DNA of 49,520 nucleotides from Candidatus Parvarchaeota archaeon (lineage in GTDB: Archaea > Nanobdellota > Nanobdellia > Parvarchaeales > Parvarchaeaceae), in contig JAMCSQ010000044.1 in assembly GCA_023378805.1 (NCBI GenBank), positions 1 to 49,520 of the forward strand, given 5' to 3'. Position 1 is the first letter of the stretch, and each line of letters begins with the position of its first letter. The notes below the pieces were generated by a model. The model was not told the origin of the DNA and searched no databases. It worked only from the letters and a program-made list of their open reading frames with translations. Made by a program: the position numbers and the translations under genes. This document shows, piece by piece, positions 7,962 to 15,400 of this stretch.

Positions 7962-8516
7962 CTATTTTTTCAACCTTATGGCCCATTCTGCGAGTTTTTG
8001 TACAAGATCCTTTATTAATGTTATCGTATCATCATCAACAAACAAACCATTTTCAATCTTGTCACCAGCACCTCCTATGAAAACCTGTGGTCTTTCAAGA
8101 GGATGCGCATTAAGAAATGAGAATATCTGTCTTAGATGATACTGTGCTACTGCAGTTCCTATTATGGCACCGCCGCTTGCGCCTATCGTTGCAACTGCTT
8201 TGTCATCAAATGAATTGTCACCGTATGGTCTGGAGGCCCAGTCTATTGCATTTTTTAGAACTCCTGGTATAGACCTATTATATTCCGGCGTAGCTATCAA
8301 TACTGCGTCTGAATTCTTTATTTTTTCCTTGAATACCTTTACGCTTTCAGGTATTTCCTTTTCTTCATCCTGATTAAATAAAGGTATACCATTTAAGTCA
8401 AGTATCTCTATCTCTACGTTTTCAGGTGCATATTTCTTAGCTGTGTTTATTATTGCTCTGTTGAATGAGTCCTTTCTAAGACTTCCAGCAATTGCTGCTA
8501 TTGTTATTCTTTCCAT
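7962..8516 (-). CDS. NADPH-dependent FMN reductase family protein
   Basis: This 184-residue flavodoxin-like reductase has the FMN phosphate loop GSLRKDSFN (about 11-19). It also has the family signature TPEYNRSIPGVLKNAIDW near 78-95 and a GGA segment near 115 that contacts the flavin. Members reduce FMN, quinones, chromate or azo compounds with NAD(P)H in the cytosol. Here a quinone- or metal-detoxifying role is plausible but not shown. The protein is complete and of normal length. A clean TATA box 26 bases before the ATG indicates a leaderless mRNA. It converges on the kinase-like gene with 7 bases between stops. Confidence 0.88.
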   Translation of the reverse strand: MERITIAAIAGSLRKDSFNRAIINTAKKYAPENVEIEILDLNGIPLFNQDEEKEIPESVKVFKEKIKNSDAVLIATPEYNRSIPGVLKNAIDWASRPYGDNSFDDKAVATIGASGGAIIGTAVAQYHLRQIFSFLNAHPLERPQVFIGGAGDKIENGLFVDDDTITLIKDLVQKLAEWAIRLKK

Positions 8517-8537
8517 TTTTTAATCATGCATTAAATG

Positions 8538-8545
8538 TTTATAAA
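8538..8545 (-). promoter_or_regulatory. TATA box for the FMN reductase
   Basis: TTTATAAA is centred about 26 bases upstream of the ATG ending at 8516, giving a leaderless transcript. Confidence 0.65.
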
Positions 8546-8553
8546 TCTTTGTT

Positions 8554-8573
8554 AATATCGTAGAGGCGATATT
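8554..8573. promoter_or_regulatory. Inverted repeat upstream of the FMN reductase TATA box
   Basis: AATATCG, 6 bases, then CGATATT: a perfect 7-base dyad sitting 9 bases upstream of the TATA box. It may be an operator or activator site. The rest of the 249-base gap between 8517 and 8765 shows only the two divergent promoters. Confidence 0.35.
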
Positions 8574-8735
8574 ATTTTCATCACTAAAAACTTCCCGGAT
8601 AAAGCCATTCTTAACTTTTCCTAAATCAAAAAGGTATAGTTGCTTTTTTAAATATACTTGTTGCTACTTGCCATTACAGCTTTTCTGTATACTGATGAAA
8701 CATGTATAAAACTAATAGATTTTAGGGGTAAAAGA

Positions 8736-8743
8736 ATATATAT
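8736..8743 (+). promoter_or_regulatory. TATA box for the MFS gene
   Basis: ATATATAT is centred 26 bases before the ATG at 8766. An earlier ATG at 8762 is out of frame. Confidence 0.65.
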
Positions 8744-8765
8744 GGCGTACTTTTATAATAAATGA

Positions 8766-9971
8766 ATGAAGAATATCAGCAAAGAAGAAAGGACTTTCAA
8801 GTTCTTTCTAATATCTAGAGCATCTAGAAGTGTAGCCCTTATATTTGTCACCTTGTCTTTGCCATTGTACTTATTTACACTTCATTATAACATAATATCC
8901 ATCGGTGTCATATATTTTGTTATAATGGCATTCAATGCCATTTTGTCAGTTCTTCTTGGGGCATTAGGTGACCGAATAGGGTATAAGAAATCGCTTATAA
9001 TTGGAGAAGTTTTCCCCCTTATGGCTTTGATACTGCTTACTGTTTCAGCAAATTTCTTTGCAATAGTTATAGCTGCAATAATAGGAGGAATAGCAGGTGC
9101 TGCAGGCGGCATGCGTGGGACTTTTTCACCGGGATCTACGGCATTGATAGTAAGCAATTGGAAGAATAATAACGAAAGGGTTAAAAAGCTTGCTGATACA
9201 ACCTATATTGGTTCTACGTTTGCAATATTCGGCAGCCTGATGCTTTATTTTAAGGCTTTCTTCATTAATTCCGTTGGGATAATAGGCAGTTTTAGGGTAT
9301 TATTTGGATTTTCAGCTTTTATGGTTCTTATTTCCCTGGTTGCATTGCTGTTTGTTGCGGAGGTAAAAAGACCTAAGAAGACTACTAAGGTTATGAAAAT
9401 TAGAAGCATACATTACTCTATTAAGGTTATTCTTGCAAATTCATTCAATGGTTTTGGATTAGGGATGGCAGTTCCTCTCCTTCCTTTGTGGTTTGAACTG
9501 CGTTTTGGCGTAAACAGCAGTCTTATTGGTATAATATATACTATTTCATATGCAGCCACCGCAATTGCAGCATTTGCAGCATCGAAGAAAGCATATTCGC
9601 CCAGGTTTTCTACGCTTTTCACTGCTTCGTATACCAGGGCATTGCAGGGAGTAATGCTTATAATAATAGCATTTTCCCCGCTGTTTATTCTTTCATCTTT
9701 TTTCTTTACTCTACGTTCATTTATAGCAGGTTTTGGCTCACCTTCCAGGAGTGCAGTAAATATGCATGGTGTTAATTCCCAGGATTATGGTACTGCCTCC
9801 AGCGTGATGGGCCTGGCAAATAGACTGGCACAGACCAGTTCCGGTTTATCTGGTTACTTGATGGATATTTCTCTTCCTTTTCCAGTTCTGTTTGGAGGGA
9901 TTCTTCAAACCGTCGGAGGATTTATTTACTTCAAAGTATTATCCCAACACAAACATGAAAAGAAAAGCTAA
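8766..9971 (+). CDS. MFS transporter (12-TM)
   Basis: The protein (401 residues) has the two-times-six hydrophobic segment layout of the major facilitator superfamily. The loop 2-3 signature GALGDRIGYKK appears near residues 60-70, and a weak counterpart occurs in the second half. A long alanine/glycine-rich fourth helix (IAGAAGGMRG) and the FGSPSRSAVN segment near 325 are typical of drug or solute exporters. The substrate is unknown. The gene is complete and starts from a TATA-directed leaderless ATG. It ends 9 bases before the stop of the convergent nitrilase-fold gene. Confidence 0.85.
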   Translation: MKNISKEERTFKFFLISRASRSVALIFVTLSLPLYLFTLHYNIISIGVIYFVIMAFNAILSVLLGALGDRIGYKKSLIIGEVFPLMALILLTVSANFFAIVIAAIIGGIAGAAGGMRGTFSPGSTALIVSNWKNNNERVKKLADTTYIGSTFAIFGSLMLYFKAFFINSVGIIGSFRVLFGFSAFMVLISLVALLFVAEVKRPKKTTKVMKIRSIHYSIKVILANSFNGFGLGMAVPLLPLWFELRFGVNSSLIGIIYTISYAATAIAAFAASKKAYSPRFSTLFTASYTRALQGVMLIIIAFSPLFILSSFFFTLRSFIAGFGSPSRSAVNMHGVNSQDYGTASSVMGLANRLAQTSSGLSGYLMDISLPFPVLFGGILQTVGGFIYFKVLSQHKHEKKS

Positions 9972-9980
9972 GATAAACAT

Positions 9981-10856
9981 CTATAGCTCAAACTCTAAAT
10001 TAAATAAGTACATATCCTCTGATTTTTCTATCGGCCTTTGCTTAAATAGGCCTTTACCTGAAACCCTTATGTTTACATCTCTAAAGCCATCTACAGCTAC
10101 TACATATCCTTTACGAGTTATAGCATTATCTGTAGAGGAATTTCCACATGAGGACAAAATCTGTAGATCCAAATTAGTTATACCATATCTCTTTAATATG
10201 CCTGCATCAGCACATATCTCAACTGAAGTTTTTATGCCGTTGAAGTTTATTATTGGATTCTTGCTGTAAGATAAAGAATATTCTTCTTTTTTATATTCTT
10301 CATAATTTGTTTCAGAAGGATATAAGCGCAATGCTCCTCGTAAATTAAATCTTGAACTAAGTCCATCATTGAACTTGTAAATACTTTTAATTACCTTTCC
10401 GTTTCTTAATATAGGCATTACGTTGTAAAGTGTCATATTCTTATCATAAAACATTGCGGTTCCAGGAAAAATGAGCATATCCGAGCCTTTGCTTGCAATT
10501 TTAAGATCTTTTAACACTCTTTCATACTCTCTTTTTGAGTAGGGTATATCCGGAACTTCTTCAAATACTGATTCATCATCAATTTTTTCTTCAAGTATTT
10601 TTCTGGCATCTCTTGGAGCATATTCATTGTAATCCGAAACGTTAAACAGGAGTTTAATTGCATCCTTTGCCTTATTTTTTGTAATAAGTTTTCTAGAGTA
10701 TATGCCGGATTTAGAAGTAAGGCTCCATTCCGGCCCCACCAATATATCTATTCCGTTGTCCTTAGCATTGTAAATATTCGTTATTACCCCATAGGGGTTT
10801 CCGTTATTAGCCGTTTCAATGTTTTTCATTGCTCCAAGAAGCATCTCTATTTTCAT
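9981..10856 (-). CDS. Nitrilase/carbon-nitrogen hydrolase superfamily protein (copy 1)
   Basis: This 291-residue protein keeps the nitrilase-superfamily triad: E43 in GPEWSL, K161 in YKFNDG and C215 in VEICADAG. The superfamily hydrolyses amides or nitriles through a cysteine thioester. Between E43 and K161 the sequence is longer than in copy 2 at 21999-22796, with a charged stretch at about 75-110. The two proteins share the GPEWSL, YN(V/F)(M/L)P and EICAD(A/S)GIL blocks and are clearly paralogous. They differ from well-known amidase subfamilies, so the substrate is open. A TATA-like AATATTTATTT lies about 22 bases upstream of the ATG. Confidence 0.8.
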   Translation of the reverse strand: MKIEMLLGAMKNIETANNGNPYGVITNIYNAKDNGIDILVGPEWSLTSKSGIYSRKLITKNKAKDAIKLLFNVSDYNEYAPRDARKILEEKIDDESVFEEVPDIPYSKREYERVLKDLKIASKGSDMLIFPGTAMFYDKNMTLYNVMPILRNGKVIKSIYKFNDGLSSRFNLRGALRLYPSETNYEEYKKEEYSLSYSKNPIINFNGIKTSVEICADAGILKRYGITNLDLQILSSCGNSSTDNAITRKGYVVAVDGFRDVNIRVSGKGLFKQRPIEKSEDMYLFNLEFEL

Positions 10857-10919
10857 TTTCTTTATTAGAAAATAAATATTATTAATAGTTTTGCTTCTCT
10901 ATAACCTAAAACTAATCAA

Positions 10920-11561
10920 TTAAGGAGGAGCTGCAAGGTGAGCAGGAATCGCTACAGCACCAATGTAAGCTGCAAGTATTGAGCCAAGGGTTAAGAAGAT
11001 TAAAAATAGTACTATATAAATTATCCAGCTTTTATTTAATGGTTTATTGCTACCATTCTCTCTATATTTATCCATTACTAATGTAGTAGGATAAGCAAAT
11101 ATTCCTGCGATGCCAAAAGCAGTGTAAAGCCCAAGAAGTGCTATTGGAGAGCTGGTATATCCAAGATTATAACCTGATATGCCGTATTCTATAATTACTA
11201 AACCCATAAATAGTGCAATAAGTCCTACATACTGCAGTTTCTGATTGTATTTGACCGTTAATACAAATCCAAGAGTAAGTATACCCATCATTATAAACGG
11301 ATCATAAAACAGTAAATCATATGCACCAGGTAAATTCCAGGTTACTTCTCCATAAAAGCCCATTACGAGAATGAATACTGCCAGTGCTGCAAACATGAAT
11401 ATTGAACCTTGCAAATGGGATTCTATACTTAATTTTGAGTTTGATTTATTGACGTATCTTGCTTTATAGTCCCTGTAAACAGCAATCACAGCATAATCTG
11501 TGAGAAATCCAATAAATGCAACAAAAAATAATTCTAGTGCCAATTCGTCTACGAATCCCAT
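10920..11561 (-). CDS. DUF981-like polytopic membrane protein next to cytochrome b
   Basis: This 213-residue protein has about six hydrophobic helices (roughly 8-28, 50-70, 88-104, 110-130, 137-158 and 178-200) and few charged loops. Its overall look and its place next to cytochrome b resemble DUF981 membrane proteins of Thermoplasmatales and Sulfolobales, though I cannot confirm this without a profile search. No heme-ligand histidine pairs are visible. It lies 57 bases downstream of the cytochrome b gene on the same strand. A TATA box at 11583-11590, about 26 bases before its ATG, means it can also be transcribed alone. A structural or assembly role for the cytochrome complex is a reasonable inference. 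Confidence 0.55.
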   Translation of the reverse strand: MGFVDELALELFFVAFIGFLTDYAVIAVYRDYKARYVNKSNSKLSIESHLQGSIFMFAALAVFILVMGFYGEVTWNLPGAYDLLFYDPFIMMGILTLGFVLTVKYNQKLQYVGLIALFMGLVIIEYGISGYNLGYTSSPIALLGLYTAFGIAGIFAYPTTLVMDKYRENGSNKPLNKSWIIYIVLFLIFLTLGSILAAYIGAVAIPAHLAAPP

Positions 11562-11618
11562 GAATAATATAGTATTTCTTCATTTATAAATCCTTGCTAT
11601 ATATCTGGTTATAACTTC

Positions 11619-13052
11619 CTACTTTTTCTTCCGCATTTCCGGGTTTGTGTATTTATTCCAAAACAGTTTGTACATTTTTAACTTGTCAGGCAATTCATTC
11701 AGATATGGAATAAACGGAAACAGCATTAGTATAAAAAATATTATTATGGCTACTAAACCATTTTCAAGGTCATTCCACCAAGAGATATTAGAGGTTGCTA
11801 TTTCCAGAGCATCGTAAGGTATAAGCCAATACTCTATGGACCAAGGGGGCGCACCAACTTTCAACATGCCCCATTGTGCAGTCCTTAAGCCATAATGCGT
11901 TGCCGCAGTTGTCAATGCCCCGGTGTCATACAGAAATCTTAATACATACGTTTCATCCAGTCCACTAGAACTTTCATTTTGTACTACTAATTGATATTGC
12001 CCTAATTCTGCCATTTTAGTTAGGCTAGCAGTTGCAACTATTAGAGGATTTTGTGAAGTCATTGCATTTGAAATTGAGCCGTTATTACTGAAGTAATTAT
12101 AAGCCTGGATAAACTGTTGCTTTTGCTGCGAAGAACTTCCATTGAAAAACACGGAAAGTTCATTGCTCTTGTTTTCAAAGCTTACATAAGCAGAGTAAGG
12201 AACTGTAAAGTAAACCGCCCTAGTGCTGAATGTGTACGGATCTATAGTATCAAGGTAGGTAGCGGTCCCTGATGAAAAGTTGAATTCCTGCAATAGAGTA
12301 GTTGCAACGCCGGAAGGATTAGAGTTTGCTGCCTGACTAATTGTCAACGGCGCTATATACGGTGAACTGAATAAAAATGCAAATGCTAATATTATTATAA
12401 ATATATATATCATTCGTCTGTACATTTTTTTATGGTCTGCTTTTACCATTTTATATGGTATATCTTTTCTATAAGGTACACTTAATCCGTCTTTTTTCAC
12501 TAGAGAATAATGCATAAAGATAAGCAAGAGTAATAATATTGGAATTATAGCCACGTGCCAGCCTAAAACAGCTCCCTGATTTAAAGGATTTACCCAAAAC
12601 CCTAATCCAAAACCGTTCCATAGATCCGCACCTGCCTTGTCATTCCATTGTGAAAGCAGTCCTCCCTGGACCCCTATACCGAATGCAAATTCAAGTAGAA
12701 CTAAAAGAAGAAGCGCACTACCAATCATCCAAACAAGCTTTTTCTTTTTAAATGCGGAAGTTGAAAAATTAACAAAAATATGTATAAACATCAATGTTAC
12801 GAATGCTTCTGCTGCCCATAGATGCAAACTGCGGAAGAAAGTACCAATTGCAGTAGTATCCCACCAGTAAGGACCAAAAATCAGCATTATCATGCCGGTA
12901 ATTGCTAATATCACAAATAGCTCTAAAAGGTATATGCCTATCGTGAAAAAGAAACTATTGCCGTAAGAAGGTACATATTTTATGTATTGATCATGCATTA
13001 AATCGATTAAAGGACTAAAAAATGAGTCATTATGTTTTTTACCCTTATCCAT
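11619..13052 (-). CDS. Cytochrome b (bc/b6f-type) with large external insertion
   Basis: The 477-residue protein has the four-helix N-terminal cytochrome b core. Heme ligands H77 and H91 lie in helix B (H-x13-H), and H166 and H181 in helix D (H-x14-H, the spacing of cytochrome b6). A fifth helix (214-231) is followed by about 200 residues of Ser/Asn-rich, presumably external sequence. APPWSIEYW near 408 may correspond to the Qo-site PEWY motif with the Glu replaced, and a single last helix follows (about 436-456). Helices F-H of canonical cytochrome b are thus reduced. It would move electrons between quinol and hemes in the membrane. No Rieske protein, cytochrome c or oxidase gene lies in the window. 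Confidence 0.85.
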   Translation of the reverse strand: MDKGKKHNDSFFSPLIDLMHDQYIKYVPSYGNSFFFTIGIYLLELFVILAITGMIMLIFGPYWWDTTAIGTFFRSLHLWAAEAFVTLMFIHIFVNFSTSAFKKKKLVWMIGSALLLLVLLEFAFGIGVQGGLLSQWNDKAGADLWNGFGLGFWVNPLNQGAVLGWHVAIIPILLLLLIFMHYSLVKKDGLSVPYRKDIPYKMVKADHKKMYRRMIYIFIIILAFAFLFSSPYIAPLTISQAANSNPSGVATTLLQEFNFSSGTATYLDTIDPYTFSTRAVYFTVPYSAYVSFENKSNELSVFFNGSSSQQKQQFIQAYNYFSNNGSISNAMTSQNPLIVATASLTKMAELGQYQLVVQNESSSGLDETYVLRFLYDTGALTTAATHYGLRTAQWGMLKVGAPPWSIEYWLIPYDALEIATSNISWWNDLENGLVAIIIFFILMLFPFIPYLNELPDKLKMYKLFWNKYTNPEMRKKK

Positions 13053-13076
13053 ACCTATTAAATAATCAATTATTCG

Positions 13077-13086
13077 CTATAAATAG
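13077..13086 (-). promoter_or_regulatory. TATA box for cytochrome b
   Basis: CTATTTATAG on the minus strand is centred about 29 bases upstream of the ATG ending at 13052, consistent with a leaderless or nearly leaderless transcript. Confidence 0.55.
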
Positions 13087-13133
13087 TTTAGCAGTAAAAC
13101 AATAGCTTGGCTGCTTTATTCTAGAAAGGCGTT

Positions 13134-13511
13134 TTATATTTTTATATAATTACTAACTTCTTGGTTATTACCATTTGGCCCGTTCTCGCATTCTCTACAT
13201 TCCTTAATGTTTTCAGAGCTATTGCAGTTGACAGTTTTAAACGATTCAAATGCAGAAATAAGCGATTTGCCCGTTTCTGTCATGCGGTATTCACTTCTTT
13301 TCATGTTATTATTATAGGATATTATTTTTTTTATGATTCCTCTTTTTATTAGATCATTCAACGCTGTACTAAGTGTTTTTGGGTATATTTTTGGGTTTAA
13401 TGAAAGAAGTTTATCAAAGTTTACACCGTCATTTTTGTTTATTTCCTCTAATACTGTCGCATCCCACTTCTTTCCAAGCACATTTAAAAGATCCAAAGTA
13501 TTGCATGCCAT
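13134..13511 (-). CDS. HxlR-family winged-helix regulator
   Basis: This 125-residue DNA-binding protein follows the HxlR pattern. It starts with an N-terminal Cys (C3), then LGKKWDATVLEEI, the recognition segment LSLNPKIYPKTLSTALNDL and the wing ending SEYRMTETGKSL. HxlR proteins often sense quinones, aldehydes or oxidants through the N-terminal cysteine. Here the C-terminus adds C95, C104 and C107 in a polar tail that could bind metal or form disulfides. Neighbours are the cytochrome b gene downstream and the aldo/keto reductase gene upstream (31 bases away), all on the minus strand. Control of one of these redox genes is plausible but unproven. Confidence 0.8.
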   Translation of the reverse strand: MACNTLDLLNVLGKKWDATVLEEINKNDGVNFDKLLSLNPKIYPKTLSTALNDLIKRGIIKKIISYNNNMKRSEYRMTETGKSLISAFESFKTVNCNSSENIKECRECENGPNGNNQEVSNYIKI

Positions 13512-13542
13512 ATAAATTATTGATTTCCGTGTTTTAATGCAT

Positions 13543-14436
13543 TTAGTTTATCTTCTCTTCCTTGAAATTATAGTTGTTTACCTTATCCTCATTCTTTTTA
13601 TGCTGCTTTGCTATAGGTTCAGTATAGTACTTGCTTTCCAGACTTGAAAGAAAATCGATATCACCCTTATCAAGTTTTATTCCTACTGCTTCAATGTCCT
13701 CCTTCATGTGCGCTGGATTGCTGGCTTTTGGTATCGGAAACGTGTTATCTCTATGCACAAGCCAGCTTAAAGCAACCTGTGCAGGCGTTTTACCATATTT
13801 ATCTGATATTTTACTAATATCAGCAAGTAATTCATTGTTATTGAATATCTTCCCATGAGAAAGAGGGCTGTACGCTATCACTGCAATGCCATTTTCTTTA
13901 CAGTAATCGAATACTCCAGTATTTTCTATGTCTCTTGTTACTATGCTGTACTCTACTTGATTGGATGCCATTTCATATTTTGACATAACTGACTGAGCTT
14001 CTTTCATTTCATCAAGCGAAAAATTGCTTATTCCTATATTCTTTATCTTTCCATCCTCTATCAGTTTTTCCATAGCCTGCATCGTTTCTTTTATTGGAAC
14101 TGATTTATTAGGCCAGTGTAACTGATATAGATCCAGATAGTCTGTTCCTATTTTCTTTAAGCTCGCTTCGCATGCCTTTATTACAGCTTCGTATTTGAAA
14201 TGTGTTGGCCATACCTTGCTTGCAATAAAAAGTTTTTCTCTTTCGTAGCCTTCTATTGCCTCTCCGACGATATCCTCAGTATTGTACATTTCTGCGGTAT
14301 CTATGAAATTTACTCCATTGTCTATTGCATATTTTATTGCCGTTATATTGTCTTCCCTGTTACTGCTAAGCTGCCAAGTACCAACTCCTATAATAGAAAG
14401 CTTTTTGTTTGTTTTGTTAAATTCTTTAGCTTCCAT
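13543..14436 (-). CDS. Aldo/keto reductase
   Basis: This is a TIM-barrel NADPH-dependent oxidoreductase of 297 residues with the complete tetrad D46, Y51, K74 and H107. The Asp-Tyr pair sits in NFIDTAEMYN and the His in LDLYQLHWPN. Cofactor-binding residues follow in the PIPKASN segment near 257. It reduces aldehydes or ketones; the exact substrate is unknown. The last 25 residues are charged and look like a tail. A TATA-like element (ATAAATAG, about 14457-14464) lies at the right distance upstream and overlaps the end of the YrhK gene. It may be regulated together with the HxlR gene that follows. Confidence 0.88.
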   Translation of the reverse strand: MEAKEFNKTNKKLSIIGVGTWQLSSNREDNITAIKYAIDNGVNFIDTAEMYNTEDIVGEAIEGYEREKLFIASKVWPTHFKYEAVIKACEASLKKIGTDYLDLYQLHWPNKSVPIKETMQAMEKLIEDGKIKNIGISNFSLDEMKEAQSVMSKYEMASNQVEYSIVTRDIENTGVFDYCKENGIAVIAYSPLSHGKIFNNNELLADISKISDKYGKTPAQVALSWLVHRDNTFPIPKASNPAHMKEDIEAVGIKLDKGDIDFLSSLESKYYTEPIAKQHKKNEDKVNNYNFKEEKIN

Positions 14437-14456
14437 GTCAATTTAAATTGTTTATT

Positions 14457-14705
14457 CTATTTATGGTTTTTCGGTTTAAGCTTTAAGTGCATATCCTTTG
14501 AGATCCTTATTGTAGGAACTAAAAGTATCTGAAAACTACCTAAAATAAAAAGGTAAACCCCTATTGTGGTCAAGTGACCTGGCAGGAATTCTATGCTGCC
14601 CATTAGAAATTCAATACCTATCATAAAATCGTTTATTAAGCCTAGAACTTTGTAATTTCTCTCTATATCCCTTGTTATTCTGTCTTTATCTTTCTTTAAA
14701 GCCAT
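14457..14705 (-). CDS. YrhK-domain small membrane protein
   Basis: The protein has 82 residues and two predicted membrane helices (about 23-40 and 48-66). It resembles the YrhK domain: a polar start, VLGLINDFMIGIEFLMGS, a short turn with FLPGH, and a second helix ending in LGSFQILLVPTIRI. The function of YrhK proteins is not established. The ATG at 14705 overlaps the stop of the isochorismatase-like gene in the arrangement TGATG, implying translational coupling; a TTG one codon earlier is possible but less likely. It may act with the hydrolase or simply share its transcript. Confidence 0.65.
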   Translation of the reverse strand: MALKKDKDRITRDIERNYKVLGLINDFMIGIEFLMGSIEFLPGHLTTIGVYLFILGSFQILLVPTIRISKDMHLKLKPKNHK

Positions 14706-15289
14706 CAAAGTGCCTTTACTATATCATCAGTTGGTAAAACATCAAAAAGCTTTTTCATGTTTTGTATGGATCTTTCATTAGCTTCTTTGTCACTGGAAGA
14801 AGAGGCATCAGAATCTACAACTACATAAAATCCCCGATTTACTGCATCTCTAGCAGTAGATTCCACACCTATTTCAGTGGCTATACCTCCTATTACTAAA
14901 CTTTCAATCCCTGCATTTCTGCACATCAGCTCAAAATTTGTGCCTATAAATATGCTTGCAGTGTTTTTGTTTATTACTGTGTCATTGTCTTTAGGTTCAA
15001 TTGCTAGATCAAACATTTCTTTAGGTAATTGCGACATGTTAAACTTTATCTTACTTGAAGAATATTTTCTAACAGGAGATTCAAATTCCTTTGGCAATGG
15101 GGTAATCCTTGTAAAGAATATTGGAATTCCTTTGATTCTCGCCGCATCTATCAGCTTACCCATATTCTTAAGAAATTCTTCCTTATTGTATATATTATTT
15201 ACTAACATTTTCTGTACATCCCACACTATTAATGCGGTATGCTCCGGATTTAGTATTTCCTTAATTTCAGTATAAACTTTTCTTTCCAT
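14705..15289 (-). CDS. Isochorismatase-like hydrolase lacking the catalytic Cys
   Basis: This 194-residue protein has the isochorismatase/nicotinamidase fold: D24 in VWDVQ, K108 in INKNTASIF, and the segment GGIATEIGVESTARDA that normally carries the nucleophilic Cys. Here the position is G141. Cysteine is required in nicotinamidases and carbamoylsarcosine amidases, while true isochorismatases of the PhzD type tolerate Gly. It is therefore not expected to be a nicotinamidase and may act on an enol ether or be a binding protein. A palindromic TATA box at 15309-15318 lies about 25 bases before the ATG. It is first in a two-gene unit with the YrhK protein. Confidence 0.82.
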   Translation of the reverse strand: MERKVYTEIKEILNPEHTALIVWDVQKMLVNNIYNKEEFLKNMGKLIDAARIKGIPIFFTRITPLPKEFESPVRKYSSSKIKFNMSQLPKEMFDLAIEPKDNDTVINKNTASIFIGTNFELMCRNAGIESLVIGGIATEIGVESTARDAVNRGFYVVVDSDASSSSDKEANERSIQNMKKLFDVLPTDDIVKAL

Positions 15290-15308
15290 TTTTTAAAATG
15301 GCAGTTTA

Positions 15309-15318
15309 TTTATATAAA
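15309..15318 (-). promoter_or_regulatory. TATA box for the isochorismatase-like/YrhK unit
   Basis: TTTATATAAA is centred about 25 bases upstream of the ATG ending at 15289. The sequence is symmetrical, but spacing fits the minus-strand gene, not the helicase at 15401. Confidence 0.6.
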
Positions 15319-15371
15319 CTTTTCCACAAAAAAAGAATATAAATCCACTATTCAAACCCCCGCAATTAATA

Positions 15372-15380
15372 TTTTTATAA
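15372..15380 (+). promoter_or_regulatory. TATA box for the SF1 helicase-nuclease
   Basis: TTTTTATAA is centred about 25 bases before the ATG at 15401, giving a leaderless transcript. Confidence 0.6.
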
Positions 15381-15400
15381 TAAGATTTACAATTATTAGA

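Noticed and set aside
14705..15289. Nicotinamidase annotation
   Set aside because: The required nucleophilic Cys is Gly141, so nicotinamide deamidation is unlikely.
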